From: Rhodococcus sp. NBC_00297
Lineage (GTDB): Bacteria; Actinomycetota; Actinomycetes; Mycobacteriales; Mycobacteriaceae
Direction: 5' to 3'
DNA: 64,000 nt
NCBI RefSeq assembly: GCF_036173065.1
Contig: NZ_CP108041.1
Location: 3,971,001 to 4,035,000, forward strand
In this document: positions 8,601 to 16,587 of the stretch, in pieces
How the letters are laid out: each line of letters starts with the position of its first letter
How positions within the stretch are numbered: the stretch's first letter is position 1
Made by a program: the position numbers and the translations under genes
Notes under the pieces: generated by a model
What the model was told of the DNA's origin: nothing
Seen by the model: only the letters and a program-made list of their open reading frames with translations
Database searches by the model: none

Positions 8601-9347
8601 GTGACACGCGTGAACGTCGACCCGAAGATCCAGCTCTCCCTCCTCGACCTGGCCGCCATGGACACCGAACTGGCCCAGCTCGCACACCGTCGACGCACTC
8701 TTCCCGAGCAGGTCGAGCTCGATGCACTCGAACGCGAGCGGATCGACCGCAAGGACGCAGCCGTGGGCGTGCAGATCTCGCTCGACGATCTGGACCGGGA
8801 CATTCGCAAGCTCGAGGGCGAGGTCGACGCCGTGCGCCGCCGCGAGGAGAAGGACCGCGCTGCGCTGGCCTCCGGCGCGGCTCCCGCGAAGCAGCTCAGC
8901 GAACTCCAGCACGAGCTGGGCAGCCTCGAGCGCCGCCGCGGCATCCTCGAGGACGAGTTGCTCGAGGTCATGGAGCAGCGCGAGGCGTCGCAGAGCGACT
9001 ACGAGCACGCCGGTGCCAATCTGACACAGGTCGAGGACACGATCGTCGACGCCACCCGTCGACGCGACGACGCGCTCGCCGACGTCGAGAACGCCGAGCG
9101 CACTCGGTCGGCGCAGCGCGAGGAGCTCGCCGCGCAGCTGCCCGCCGAGGTGTCCGCGATGTACGAGAAGCAGCGTGAGAGGTCGGGCATCGGTGCCGCC
9201 CTGCTGCGTGGTCGGCGCTGCGGTGCGTGCCGGATCGAGCTGGATCGCGGCGAGATCGCGCGCATCGCCGGCACCGCGCCCGACGTGGTCGTGCGGTGCT
9301 CGGAGTGCAACGCGATCCTGGTGCGCACCAACGAGTCCGGTCTGTGA
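8601..9347 (+). CDS. Coiled-coil protein with C4 zinc ribbon
   Basis: This 248-residue protein has a long charged coiled coil from about residue 20 to 190 followed by a zinc ribbon with Cys207, Cys210, Cys233 and Cys236 (CGAC and CSEC pairs). It corresponds to the Rv2229c/CT398-like family, found throughout actinobacteria between Nif3 and RNase H genes. The function is not known; the fold suggests a nucleic-acid or protein-binding adaptor. Its gene starts 4 bases after the Nif3 stop and its stop overlaps the next start by GTGA. Confidence 0.88.
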   Translation: MTRVNVDPKIQLSLLDLAAMDTELAQLAHRRRTLPEQVELDALERERIDRKDAAVGVQISLDDLDRDIRKLEGEVDAVRRREEKDRAALASGAAPAKQLSELQHELGSLERRRGILEDELLEVMEQREASQSDYEHAGANLTQVEDTIVDATRRRDDALADVENAERTRSAQREELAAQLPAEVSAMYEKQRERSGIGAALLRGRRCGACRIELDRGEIARIAGTAPDVVVRCSECNAILVRTNESGL

Positions 9348-10456
9348 GTCCCCATCCCGACTCCGTCCTGGTGGAGGCCGACGGGGGATCGCGAGGCAAC
9401 CCCGGGCCCGCCGGATACGGCGCCGTCGTGTGGGACGCGGCGCGAGCCACGGTGTTGGCCGAGCGCCGCGAACACCTGGGAGTGGTGACGAACAACGTCG
9501 CCGAGTATCGCGGACTGATCGCCGGTCTCGAGGCGGCCCGCGAACTCGGGGCCTCGCGCGTCTCGGTGCGGATGGACTCCAAGCTGGTGGTCGAGCAGAT
9601 GTCCGGCCGCTGGAAGGTCAAGCACCCGGACATGATTCCGCTGCGCGCGCGAGCAGCCGCTGTCGCGGACACGTTCGACGACGTGCAGTACGCGTGGATC
9701 CCGCGTGCCGAGAACTCGCATGCCGACCGGCTGGCCAACCAGGCGATGGACGGTGAGGACGCGCTGCTCACCGGTGCGGCCGAGGTCGCGAGCGCACCGA
9801 CGCCGGTGTCGGAACGGCCTGCCTGGCAGTCCGTCTCGGGTGCCGCGACCCGCACGATCCTGCTGCGGCACGGCCAGACCGCCCTGTCGGTGGATCGTCG
9901 GTACTCCGGCCGAGGCAACCCGGAGCTCACCGAGCTCGGGCGAGCGCAGGCGGCGGCCGCGGCGCAGCGTGTCGCACTGCTGGGCGGCGTCGACGTCGTC
10001 CTGAGCTCACCGCTGGGCAGGGCGTTCGACACCGCGTCGGCCGTCTCCCGCGCGATCGACGTCCCCGTCACCGTCCTCGAAGATCTGACGGAGACGGACT
10101 TCGGCGAGTGGGAGGGCCTCACCTTCCTCGAGGCCACCGAGCGCGATCCCGAGCTGCATCGGCGGTGGATGGGCGACACGTCCGTCGCGCCGCCCGGCGG
10201 CGAGAGCTTCGACGCCGTCCTCGAACGGGTGCGTCGGGTCCGCGAACACATCGCGACCGAGTACGCGGGGAAGACCGTCGTCGTGGTCTCGCACGTGACG
10301 CCCATCAAGACGCTCCTGCAGCTCGGCCTGGACGTCGGCCCGTCGATCCTCTACCGGATGCACCTCGACCTGGCGTCCATCAGCATCGTCGACTGGTTCG
10401 ACGACGACGCGGCCTCCGTACGCCTGGTGAACGACACGTCCTTCCTCTGGGCCTGA
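9344..10456 (+). CDS. Bifunctional RNase HI / CobC-type histidine phosphatase
   Basis: This 370-residue fusion matches Rv2228c. Residues 5-140 are an RNase HI domain: VEADGGSRGNPGPAGYGAVV with Asp13, then Glu54, Asp78 in RMDSK and Asp128 in SHADRLAN. Residues from 170 form a histidine phosphatase: TILLRHGQTALS with catalytic His176, then SSPLGRAFDTA and VVVSHVTPIKTL. The first half degrades RNA in RNA:DNA hybrids; the second is of the alpha-ribazole phosphatase (CobC) type, the last step of the lower-ligand branch of cobalamin synthesis. The GTG overlaps the previous stop (GTGA). Confidence 0.92.
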   Translation: MSPHPDSVLVEADGGSRGNPGPAGYGAVVWDAARATVLAERREHLGVVTNNVAEYRGLIAGLEAARELGASRVSVRMDSKLVVEQMSGRWKVKHPDMIPLRARAAAVADTFDDVQYAWIPRAENSHADRLANQAMDGEDALLTGAAEVASAPTPVSERPAWQSVSGAATRTILLRHGQTALSVDRRYSGRGNPELTELGRAQAAAAAQRVALLGGVDVVLSSPLGRAFDTASAVSRAIDVPVTVLEDLTETDFGEWEGLTFLEATERDPELHRRWMGDTSVAPPGGESFDAVLERVRRVREHIATEYAGKTVVVVSHVTPIKTLLQLGLDVGPSILYRMHLDLASISIVDWFDDDAASVRLVNDTSFLWA

Positions 10457-10493
10457 TGGAGGAACCGACACGTCGTTCCTCTGGACCCGACCA

Positions 10494-11762
10494 CTACACC
10501 TGCAGGGCGAGCCACAGGGCGACGGTCGCCGCGACCACGGTGATCGGTGTGGTCACCAGACCCACCACGGTGAACGTCCGCAGGCTCGGCGGCTCGCCCT
10601 CGGCGCGAGCCACGCGGCGCCACAACATGATCGCGAGCGACCCGACGTAGGTGAGGTTGGGCCCGAGGTTGACGCCGATCAGCATGGCGAGCAGCGCGCC
10701 CACCGGTGCAGCGACTGTCGTCGACGTCAGTGCGGCGAGCAGCAGCAGCGTCGCGGGCAGGTTGTTGAGCACGTTGGAGGCGACCGCGGCCACCGCGGCG
10801 ACGGTCAGGAGCGCGAGCAGCGTGGACGACGTCGGCAGGATCTCGGTGACGGCCTCGCCCACCGGACCCCCGGCGAGTCCCGCGACCACCACTCCGAGCG
10901 CGAAGACGAACACGCAGAACCAGAGATCGAGTGCACGCACGACCGCGACGGGAGTCGTCTCGGACCGGCGCAGCGCAGGAACGGCGAGCACGATCGCGGC
11001 CGCAGCGGCCACCCACACCGGTTCGAGGCCGAGCGACCCACTGATCGCGAAACCCACCAGAGCGCAGCCGATCACGACGAGGGCGAGCGTCGGCGCCGCC
11101 ACGGACGGACCGTCGTCGTCCGGCGGGTTCTCCACCTCGCGCAGGTCGCCGCGGAACAACCAACGGAACGCCGCGTACTCGAGCGCGATCGCGACGACCC
11201 ACGGCGCTGCCATCAGCGCGGTGAAGTGCAGGAACGACAGACCGGTGGCCGAGAACACCAGCAGGTTGGTCAGATTCGAGACCGGCAGCAGCGTGGAGGC
11301 CGAGTTCGACAGGTGTGCCACGGCGTACGACGCCGGCCGTGGCGACATCCCGGCGCGGCGGGCTGCGGCGATGACGACCGGGGTGAGCAGGACGACCGTC
11401 GCGTCGAGACTGAGCACTGCCGTGGTGAGGGACGCGGTGACGAACACGAGCATCAGGAGCCGCGTGGGGGAGGATCGCGACCGGGCGTGCAGGACGGACG
11501 CGATCCACGTGAACACACCGTGCGCGTCGGCGAGGTGAGCGAGAGCCAGGATCGCTGCGAGGAACGCCACCGTGGGGGCGAGCTCCGCCGTCTCCTCGAG
11601 TGCGTCGCTCGTCGACACGACTCCGAGCAGGATCGCCAGTGCCGCGGCCGGAACGGCGATGGTGGCCTCGGGGAGTCCGCGAGGGCGAGCGATGGCGAAG
11701 ACCAGGACGGCAGCCACCAGCAGCGCGGCCACGACGGTCCGCGCGGTGGAATCGGTGATCAC
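10494..11762 (-). CDS. SLC13/ArsB-type membrane transporter
   Basis: This 422-residue protein is almost all membrane helices (about 11-12). Its layout follows the ion transporter superfamily that contains ArsB, CitM and SLC13: paired reentrant regions with TASLTTAVLSLDATVVLLTPVV and LNNLPATLLLLAAL, plus AHLSNSASTLLPVSNLTNLLVF. Arsenite, dicarboxylates or Na+ are possible substrates; the family does not settle it and no ars genes are nearby. Its GTG start overlaps the stop of the DUF1697 gene by four bases (GTGA), so the two form an operon. Confidence 0.82.
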   Translation of the reverse strand: MITDSTARTVVAALLVAAVLVFAIARPRGLPEATIAVPAAALAILLGVVSTSDALEETAELAPTVAFLAAILALAHLADAHGVFTWIASVLHARSRSSPTRLLMLVFVTASLTTAVLSLDATVVLLTPVVIAAARRAGMSPRPASYAVAHLSNSASTLLPVSNLTNLLVFSATGLSFLHFTALMAAPWVVAIALEYAAFRWLFRGDLREVENPPDDDGPSVAAPTLALVVIGCALVGFAISGSLGLEPVWVAAAAAIVLAVPALRRSETTPVAVVRALDLWFCVFVFALGVVVAGLAGGPVGEAVTEILPTSSTLLALLTVAAVAAVASNVLNNLPATLLLLAALTSTTVAAPVGALLAMLIGVNLGPNLTYVGSLAIMLWRRVARAEGEPPSLRTFTVVGLVTTPITVVAATVALWLALQV

Positions 11763-12286
11763 GCGAGGATCTTGCGCAGCGTGCGGAGGTTTCGCGTGGT
11801 CGTCGTCGACTTGTAGGACGCGCGCGCACTGGCCTTGCCGACGACACTGGACAGGGTGTCACCGCGCACGACCTCCCAGAACAGGACGTGATGCGGCCCG
11901 AGTGTCGACCTCTCGACGACGGGGTCGGCCGTCTCGCCGATCGCCGCGAGATCGGTGGTGGACACACCGTCCGTCGAGAAGATCACGTACGGGTGGCGTA
12001 CCGCCTCGTCGGTCTCCCACGGGAATGCGGCGACGATCTCGGCGAGCTGCTCCACGGTCACGACCACCACCCATGCCTCGTAGCCGAAGGCCTGCCGCAG
12101 GACGCCCTCCACGTCGGAGCGCACCACGGCCGGGTCCTGCGTCGTCGCGGTGAGCACCACGTTGCCCGACGCGAGAACGGTGCGCACCGCTGTGTATCCG
12201 GCGTCCTCCAGCGACGACCGCAGGGCCGCCATGGAGATGCGGATGCCGCCGACGTTGATGCCGCGCAGGAGGACGACGAAGGTCAT
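11759..12286 (-). CDS. DUF1697 domain protein
   Basis: This 175-residue protein has the DUF1697 N-terminus MTFVVLLRGINVGG, the LASGNVVLTA segment and a basic C-terminus (SARASYKSTTTTRNLRTL). The family is widespread in actinobacteria and has no assigned function. TAGAGT (12294-12299 on the minus strand) lies exactly 7 bases before the ATG with no ribosome binding site, a clear case of the leaderless pattern seen across the window. It is the first gene of a two-gene unit with the transporter. Confidence 0.9.
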   Translation of the reverse strand: MTFVVLLRGINVGGIRISMAALRSSLEDAGYTAVRTVLASGNVVLTATTQDPAVVRSDVEGVLRQAFGYEAWVVVVTVEQLAEIVAAFPWETDEAVRHPYVIFSTDGVSTTDLAAIGETADPVVERSTLGPHHVLFWEVVRGDTLSSVVGKASARASYKSTTTTRNLRTLRKILA

Positions 12287-12336
12287 GCGCGTGACTCTAG
12301 ATCCCCGGTCCGACCGTCCGTCCGCTCGGCACCCAC

Positions 12337-12406
12337 CCCCCGCGAGTACGTCCGAACTGTCGTGATCGGGGCTCGCCCAGCGACGGTTCGGACGTACTCG
12401 CGGGGG
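12337..12406. repeat. Long inverted repeat with nested hairpin
   Basis: Two 26-base arms (12337-12362 and 12381-12406) are reverse complements with one mismatch; the core is CGCGAGTACGTCCGAAC. The 18-base loop holds a second perfect hairpin, GGGC-TC-GCCC. It lies between the DUF1697 promoter and rnpB. A run of T on either side is missing, so it is not a standard intrinsic terminator; it could be a dispersed palindromic repeat or a protein-binding site. Confidence 0.85.
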
Positions 12407-12429
12407 TCGGAGCGGGGGTGGGACGGGGG
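12402..12429 (+). promoter_or_regulatory. G-quadruplex motif next to the rnpB promoter
   Basis: Four G runs lie at 12402-12406, 12414-12418, 12420-12422 and 12425-12429, with loops of 7, 1 and 2 bases, which meets the usual G3+N1-7 rule for an intramolecular quadruplex. The motif overlaps the right arm of the inverted repeat and sits where the -35 region of rnpB should be. Confidence 0.5.
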
Positions 12430-12441
12430 TGGCGGAGCGGC

Positions 12442-12447
12442 TACCAT
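12442..12447 (+). promoter_or_regulatory. Probable rnpB -10 element
   Basis: TACCAT lies 6 bases before the predicted first base of RNase P RNA at 12454. The -35 region is G-rich and does not resemble TTGACA. Confidence 0.5.
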
Positions 12448-12453
12448 GACGGG

Positions 12454-12883
<430 letters not shown>

Positions 12884-12922
12884 GCACACGACCAGCACGG
12901 ACCGCTGCGTCGGTGGGCGGAC

Positions 12923-12938
12923 TAGAACATATGTTCGA
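12923..12938. promoter_or_regulatory. LexA-like SOS box
   Basis: TAGAACATATGTTCGA fits the mycobacterial/rhodococcal LexA consensus TCGAAC-N4-GTTCGA with one mismatch and contains the 12-base perfect palindrome GAACATATGTTC. A -10-like TACAGT follows at 12946-12951 at a spacing that places the box over the -35 region of a plus-strand promoter. Confidence 0.5.
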
Positions 12939-12957
12939 TGTCCTCTACAGTGAGTCT

Positions 12958-13001
12958 CGGCGGGCCGGCGGTAGGAAACTACGGGAAGCGTCGGCCCGCC
13001 G
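12958..13001 (+). ncRNA. Candidate structured small RNA start behind the LexA-like box
   Basis: The predicted transcription start (6 bases after TACAGT) is the first base of a hairpin with a perfect 10-bp outer stem (12958-12967 with 12992-13001) and an inner GTAG-GAAA-CTAC stem with a GNRA tetraloop (12971-12982). No plausible open reading frame follows. A plus-strand transcript that continued would be antisense to the 30-residue peptide gene. The function and 3' end are unknown. Confidence 0.35.
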
Positions 13002-13031
13002 CCACGTATCGAGTCCTCCTGAACGACGAAA

Positions 13032-13058
13032 GGCCCCGTCCTCGATGAGGGCGGAGCC
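13032..13058 (-). terminator. Intrinsic terminator of the 30-residue peptide gene
   Basis: On the minus strand an 11-bp stem with G-U pairs (arms 13048-13058 and 13032-13042) is followed at once by TTTCGTCGTT. It lies 18 bases past the peptide stop codon. Confidence 0.7.
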
Positions 13059-13076
13059 GTTCGTGAGCAGAGTGGA

Positions 13077-13169
13077 TCAGATGGGGTCGACCACCAGCAG
13101 GGTGGCCCAGTACGTCGCGGCGTCATGGCCCATCAGCGGCAACAGTTGATCGAAGAGAAGGGTCGACAT
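13077..13169 (-). CDS. Probable 30-residue small protein
   Basis: An ATG at 13169 has an ideal ribosome binding site (AGGAG, 6-7 bases upstream) and opens 30 codons ending in TGA. The peptide begins MSTLLFDQLLPLMGHD and ends YWATLLVVDPI: two hydrophobic stretches around GHDAAT. Most codons end in G or C. It has its own downstream terminator and an upstream TACACT (13233-13238, minus strand) that could be a -10 element, so it looks like an independent gene. No known family is recognised. Its start shares the spaced pattern MSxxLxDxL with the 21-residue peptide at 2057. Confidence 0.6.
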   Translation of the reverse strand: MSTLLFDQLLPLMGHDAATYWATLLVVDPI

Positions 13170-13352
13170 GTCGTACTCCTATCGGGTGCGTGGTCCGGCT
13201 CCGGTCCGGCGTGTGTACCCGGACATGCGAGAAGTGTAACGCGGCCGCTGGTCCCGCGGTGTGTGCGGTCGGCGCGTCGCCGACCGTGAATCACGAGGCC
13301 GCAGAACGCGAAGTCTGTTCCGTCGGGGCGGATCTGGGGCACACTGTCGATC

Positions 13353-13538
13353 ATGAGTGACGACGACGATCAGTGGTACTTCCGTATCAGCGACAAGGCT
13401 GTCGTGCAGGGCAAGGAGGCCGGTGCGATGGACCGCATGGGCCCCTACCCCGACAGGGCCACCGCCGAGCGCGCCCTCGAGATCGCCGCGGAGCGTAACA
13501 AGGCCGCGGACGACGCCGACGACACCTGGTCTTCGTGA
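13353..13538 (+). CDS. Small conserved acidic protein
   Basis: This 61-residue cytoplasmic protein starts MSDDDDQWYFRI, continues VQGKEAGAMDRMGPYPDRATAERALEIA in outline, and is rich in Asp and Ala. The middle segment GPYPDRATAERAL resembles the SPOR-like short proteins found in the same place in other Mycobacteriales next to rnpB. Function is unknown. It precedes the RNB ribonuclease gene by 16 bases and is probably co-transcribed with it. CACACT lies 7 bases before the ATG, an imperfect version of the leaderless -10. Confidence 0.75.
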   Translation: MSDDDDQWYFRISDKAVVQGKEAGAMDRMGPYPDRATAERALEIAAERNKAADDADDTWSS

Positions 13539-13554
13539 CCGCATCGGCGCGCTC

Positions 13555-14970
13555 GTGACCGCGTCGGTATCGAGGCGGGCCGTTGCGCCTCGGGTCGACG
13601 GTGTCGACTTCTCGGCTGTGCGCGCCGAGTTCGACCTGCCGACCGGGTACCCGCCCGACGCGGTCCCAGTGGCGGACTCTCGTCCGACGCGGCGCGACGC
13701 GACCGACCTGGAGTTCGTGACCATCGACCCGCCCGGGTCGATGGATCTGGACCAGGCTCTCGTCGTCCACCGCACCGACGCGGGTTTCCGCCTGTACTAC
13801 GCCATCGCCGACGTCGGTGCGGTCGTCGCGCCGGGGAGCGTGCTGGACGAGGAGGTGCGCCGCCGTGGACAGACGCTCTACCTCCCGGACGACAGCGTGC
13901 CGCTGCACCCTCGGCAGATGTCCGAGGACGCGTCGTCCCTCCTGCCGGACCGGGTACGGCCGGCCGCGCTGTGGACCATCGACACCGACCCCGCGGGGAC
14001 GGCGACGTCCTGGCACGTCGAGCCCGCGACGGTGCGCTCACGGCAACGGTTCACCTACGCCGAGGTGCAGTCGGCCGTCGACTCCGGGACCGTGCATCCG
14101 TCGCTGACGGCGCTGCAGGATCTCGGTCGGGCGCGGCGGGCCCTCGCGGTCGAGCGCGGAGCCATCGAGCTCGCGCTTCCCGAACAGGAGGTCGTCGCCG
14201 ACGGTTCCGACCGCGGCGGATGGCGCCTCGAGATCGCGCCGCGCACCGAGGCCGACGCGTGGAACGCCGAGATGTCCCTGCTCACCGGAATGTGCGCCGC
14301 CGCGATCATGCTCGAGGCGAAGGTCGGCATCCTGCGCACTCTCCCGCCGCCGGGCGCGTCGGACGTCGAGGCACTGCGGGCGGTGGTGCGGGCACTGGGC
14401 CTGCAGTGGCCGACCGGTGCCTCGCCCGGCCAGGTTCTTGCCGGCCTGGACCCGGCGGCTCCCACGACTCTCGCCGTGATGACCGAGGCGACCACGCTGT
14501 TGCGCGGTGCCGCGTACGTCGCTTTCGACGGTGAGACACCCGAGGAGCCGGACCATTCCGGGATCGGTGGCCCGTACGCCCACGTCACCGCGCCGTTACG
14601 TCGGCGCGTCGACAGGTACGCCACCGAGGTGTGTCTCGCTCACTGTGCCGGAACCGCTGTCCCCGACTGGGTGCTCGCCGAGTTCGCAGAGCTGCCCGAC
14701 GCGATGCGGCGCAGCGATTCGCTGGCGTCGAAGGTGGACCGTGCGTGTATCGACCTCGTCGAGGCCAGGGTGCTGGCGGACCGCGTCGGCGACACCGTCT
14801 CGGCCGTCGTGCTGCGCGGACGAACCGACAAGCGGCCCGCCGAGGTCTTCGTTCCCGAGTACACCGTCGTCGGCCGGTGTTCGGGAGACCCGGCCGAGGG
14901 CACGACCGTCACCGTGCGGGTGGGGCCGGTGGACGTCGCGACCCGGCGAGTGGAGTTCTCGGTCGGGTAG
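13555..14970 (+). CDS. RNB-domain ribonuclease (RNase II family)
   Basis: This 471-residue protein carries the RNB catalytic domain: TIDPPGSMDLDQAL, where the aspartates coordinate Mg2+, then YYAIADVGAVV, LYLPDDSVPLHPRQMSEDASSLLP and the C-terminal PYAHVTAPLRRRVDRYA typical of the family. It should act as a 3'-5' exoribonuclease. There are no recognisable N-terminal cold-shock domains, and the fourth position of the acidic cluster is Gln (DLDQ) instead of the Asp of E. coli RNase II, a variant I recall as common in actinobacteria. GTG at 13555 is the first usable start in frame. Confidence 0.9.
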   Translation: MTASVSRRAVAPRVDGVDFSAVRAEFDLPTGYPPDAVPVADSRPTRRDATDLEFVTIDPPGSMDLDQALVVHRTDAGFRLYYAIADVGAVVAPGSVLDEEVRRRGQTLYLPDDSVPLHPRQMSEDASSLLPDRVRPAALWTIDTDPAGTATSWHVEPATVRSRQRFTYAEVQSAVDSGTVHPSLTALQDLGRARRALAVERGAIELALPEQEVVADGSDRGGWRLEIAPRTEADAWNAEMSLLTGMCAAAIMLEAKVGILRTLPPPGASDVEALRAVVRALGLQWPTGASPGQVLAGLDPAAPTTLAVMTEATTLLRGAAYVAFDGETPEEPDHSGIGGPYAHVTAPLRRRVDRYATEVCLAHCAGTAVPDWVLAEFAELPDAMRRSDSLASKVDRACIDLVEARVLADRVGDTVSAVVLRGRTDKRPAEVFVPEYTVVGRCSGDPAEGTTVTVRVGPVDVATRRVEFSVG

Positions 14971-15012
14971 GCCGGAGGCCGGTCGTCGGTGGTCGGGTAG
15001 GCCCGGAGACGC

Positions 15013-16548
15013 TCAGCCGAGGGAGGCTGCGCGGCGCCGCAGCTTCGTCCACGCGCGGGGGAGCGGCTCGAGTGCGTCCGCGCTGTCGTGTCCCTCGTTC
15101 GCGTACAGGACACCGAAGGTGAAGGTGTCCTCGCCTCGCTCGGCCGCGGAGGCGGCCTCGGTCAGGATCGTGGCGCGCGACACCGCACTGTCCTGGACCT
15201 CGCCGAGGACGGACTGCACCTTCTTCGCGGCCTTCGCGACGTCGGCGGCCGTCGTTCGTACTGTTCCGTCCGAGAGTGCGCCCGCCGCTGCCTCGGCCGC
15301 GTAGCGCAGCTTCTTGGCGTTCTTGCGCACGTCGTGCAGAGCCTCGGCACGCTCGTCGCCGGTGAGCGCGGCCGCGTGAGCCTCGGCTCGGGCGATCGTG
15401 CGGTACTGGCCACGGAGCACCTTCCGGAAGACTTCGTCCGCGCGGCCGTCCGACGGACCGACGGTGGGTGCTGCCAGTAGTGCATCGAGCGCGTCGAGCA
15501 GGGCGAAGTAGCGCTCGCCGCTCAACTCCCGCACGATCTCCTCGTGCGCGAGCGTGTACAACCGTCGCTGGGTGCCGACGAGGGTCTCGACCACGGGACC
15601 GCGCACAGCGTCGGACGGCAGCGCCGAGAGCGACGCGTCGTAGCGGGCCGCCAGCACCTCGGCGTCGCGAGCGGTGCCGAGAATGTCGGCGAGCCAGGAC
15701 AGTTCGCTACGGACCGCGTCGACGGACGGTCGGTCGAGCAGGTCGCGGTAGGACCGCAGCACGCTGCGCAGTCGCCGCGTTGCAACGCGCATGGCGTGCA
15801 CCGCGTCGTCGTCGTTCTCCCGCACGCGCGGATCCGCCGCGAGGAGAGCGGACACGTCGGTGGCCAGGGCGGCGAGCAGCGCGGACCCGGCGGTGCCGTC
15901 GGGCGTGGCATCGCCGGTCCGGAGATCCGCCAGGCGGGATCCGAGCGCCCGTGCGAGCTTCGACGGTGAGGAACCGGGGTCGGCGCCGTGGGAGAGCAGG
16001 TAGGTGCTCACCTTCTCCAGGGTGCGGCGGTCACCGTCGATCAGCTCCACCTCCCATTCACGCCAGCGAACAGTGGTGTCGTCCAACAGGTTCCGGGCGG
16101 TGACGGTGTCGTCGCACAGCTCCGCGGCGGTCTGGTGCCGCTTCGTGGCCACGACGGTGACGATGCGGCGGGTCTCGATGCTCGCGACGGGCACGAGCGG
16201 TTTGCCTCGCACGTGCGCCGTCACACGATCGGCGACCTCGGCCGGCACGCGAGCGGTGTTGCCGCCCGCGGACAGCGGGCTCCGCAGCTCGAGACGCTCG
16301 TCGGACGAGACGGGCATCTTGATGTGCCATCCCGCGTCGGAGCTTCCGGTCCGTCGACGCACCGTGATGCGTCGACGCGCCAGGTCGAGATCCGGGGTGT
16401 CGAAGTACGTGGAGACCGGGTGTGTCAGCTCCGGCGCGGACGCGGACACGATCGACTTCGCCCCCGTGAGCTCGGGAACCGGCGTGTCCATGCCGACGTC
16501 GAACTTGGCCTCGATCTCCGTGTGCGCGTCCGCACCACCTGAACTCAT
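15013..16548 (-). CDS. CYTH and CHAD domain protein
   Basis: This 511-residue protein has an N-terminal CYTH domain (EIEAKFDVG at residues 9-17, the signature ExExK, then YFDTPDLDLARRRITVRRR and VEVELIDGDRRTLEKV) and a C-terminal helical CHAD domain with repeated histidines (AVHAMRVATRRLRSVLRSYR and LHDVRKNAKKLRYAAE). CYTH domains hydrolyse or bind triphosphates and inorganic polyphosphate; CHAD domains bind polyphosphate. It matches Rv2226 by position. It is transcribed alone on the minus strand. Confidence 0.92.
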   Translation of the reverse strand: MSSGGADAHTEIEAKFDVGMDTPVPELTGAKSIVSASAPELTHPVSTYFDTPDLDLARRRITVRRRTGSSDAGWHIKMPVSSDERLELRSPLSAGGNTARVPAEVADRVTAHVRGKPLVPVASIETRRIVTVVATKRHQTAAELCDDTVTARNLLDDTTVRWREWEVELIDGDRRTLEKVSTYLLSHGADPGSSPSKLARALGSRLADLRTGDATPDGTAGSALLAALATDVSALLAADPRVRENDDDAVHAMRVATRRLRSVLRSYRDLLDRPSVDAVRSELSWLADILGTARDAEVLAARYDASLSALPSDAVRGPVVETLVGTQRRLYTLAHEEIVRELSGERYFALLDALDALLAAPTVGPSDGRADEVFRKVLRGQYRTIARAEAHAAALTGDERAEALHDVRKNAKKLRYAAEAAAGALSDGTVRTTAADVAKAAKKVQSVLGEVQDSAVSRATILTEAASAAERGEDTFTFGVLYANEGHDSADALEPLPRAWTKLRRRAASLG

Positions 16549-16587
16549 GGTGACATCTTTACCACCTGCAGGTGAACGGCCGGTTCG

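Noticed and set aside
8594..8601. TAGTAC just before the zinc-ribbon gene as a leaderless -10
   Set aside because: It lacks the final T of TANNNT and is only one base from the GTG; close spacing to the upstream stop suggests operon translation instead.
12931..13149. Plus-strand frame starting at the ATG inside the LexA-like palindrome
   Set aside because: It has no ribosome binding site, starts upstream of the predicted transcription start and lies antisense to the better supported 30-codon gene.
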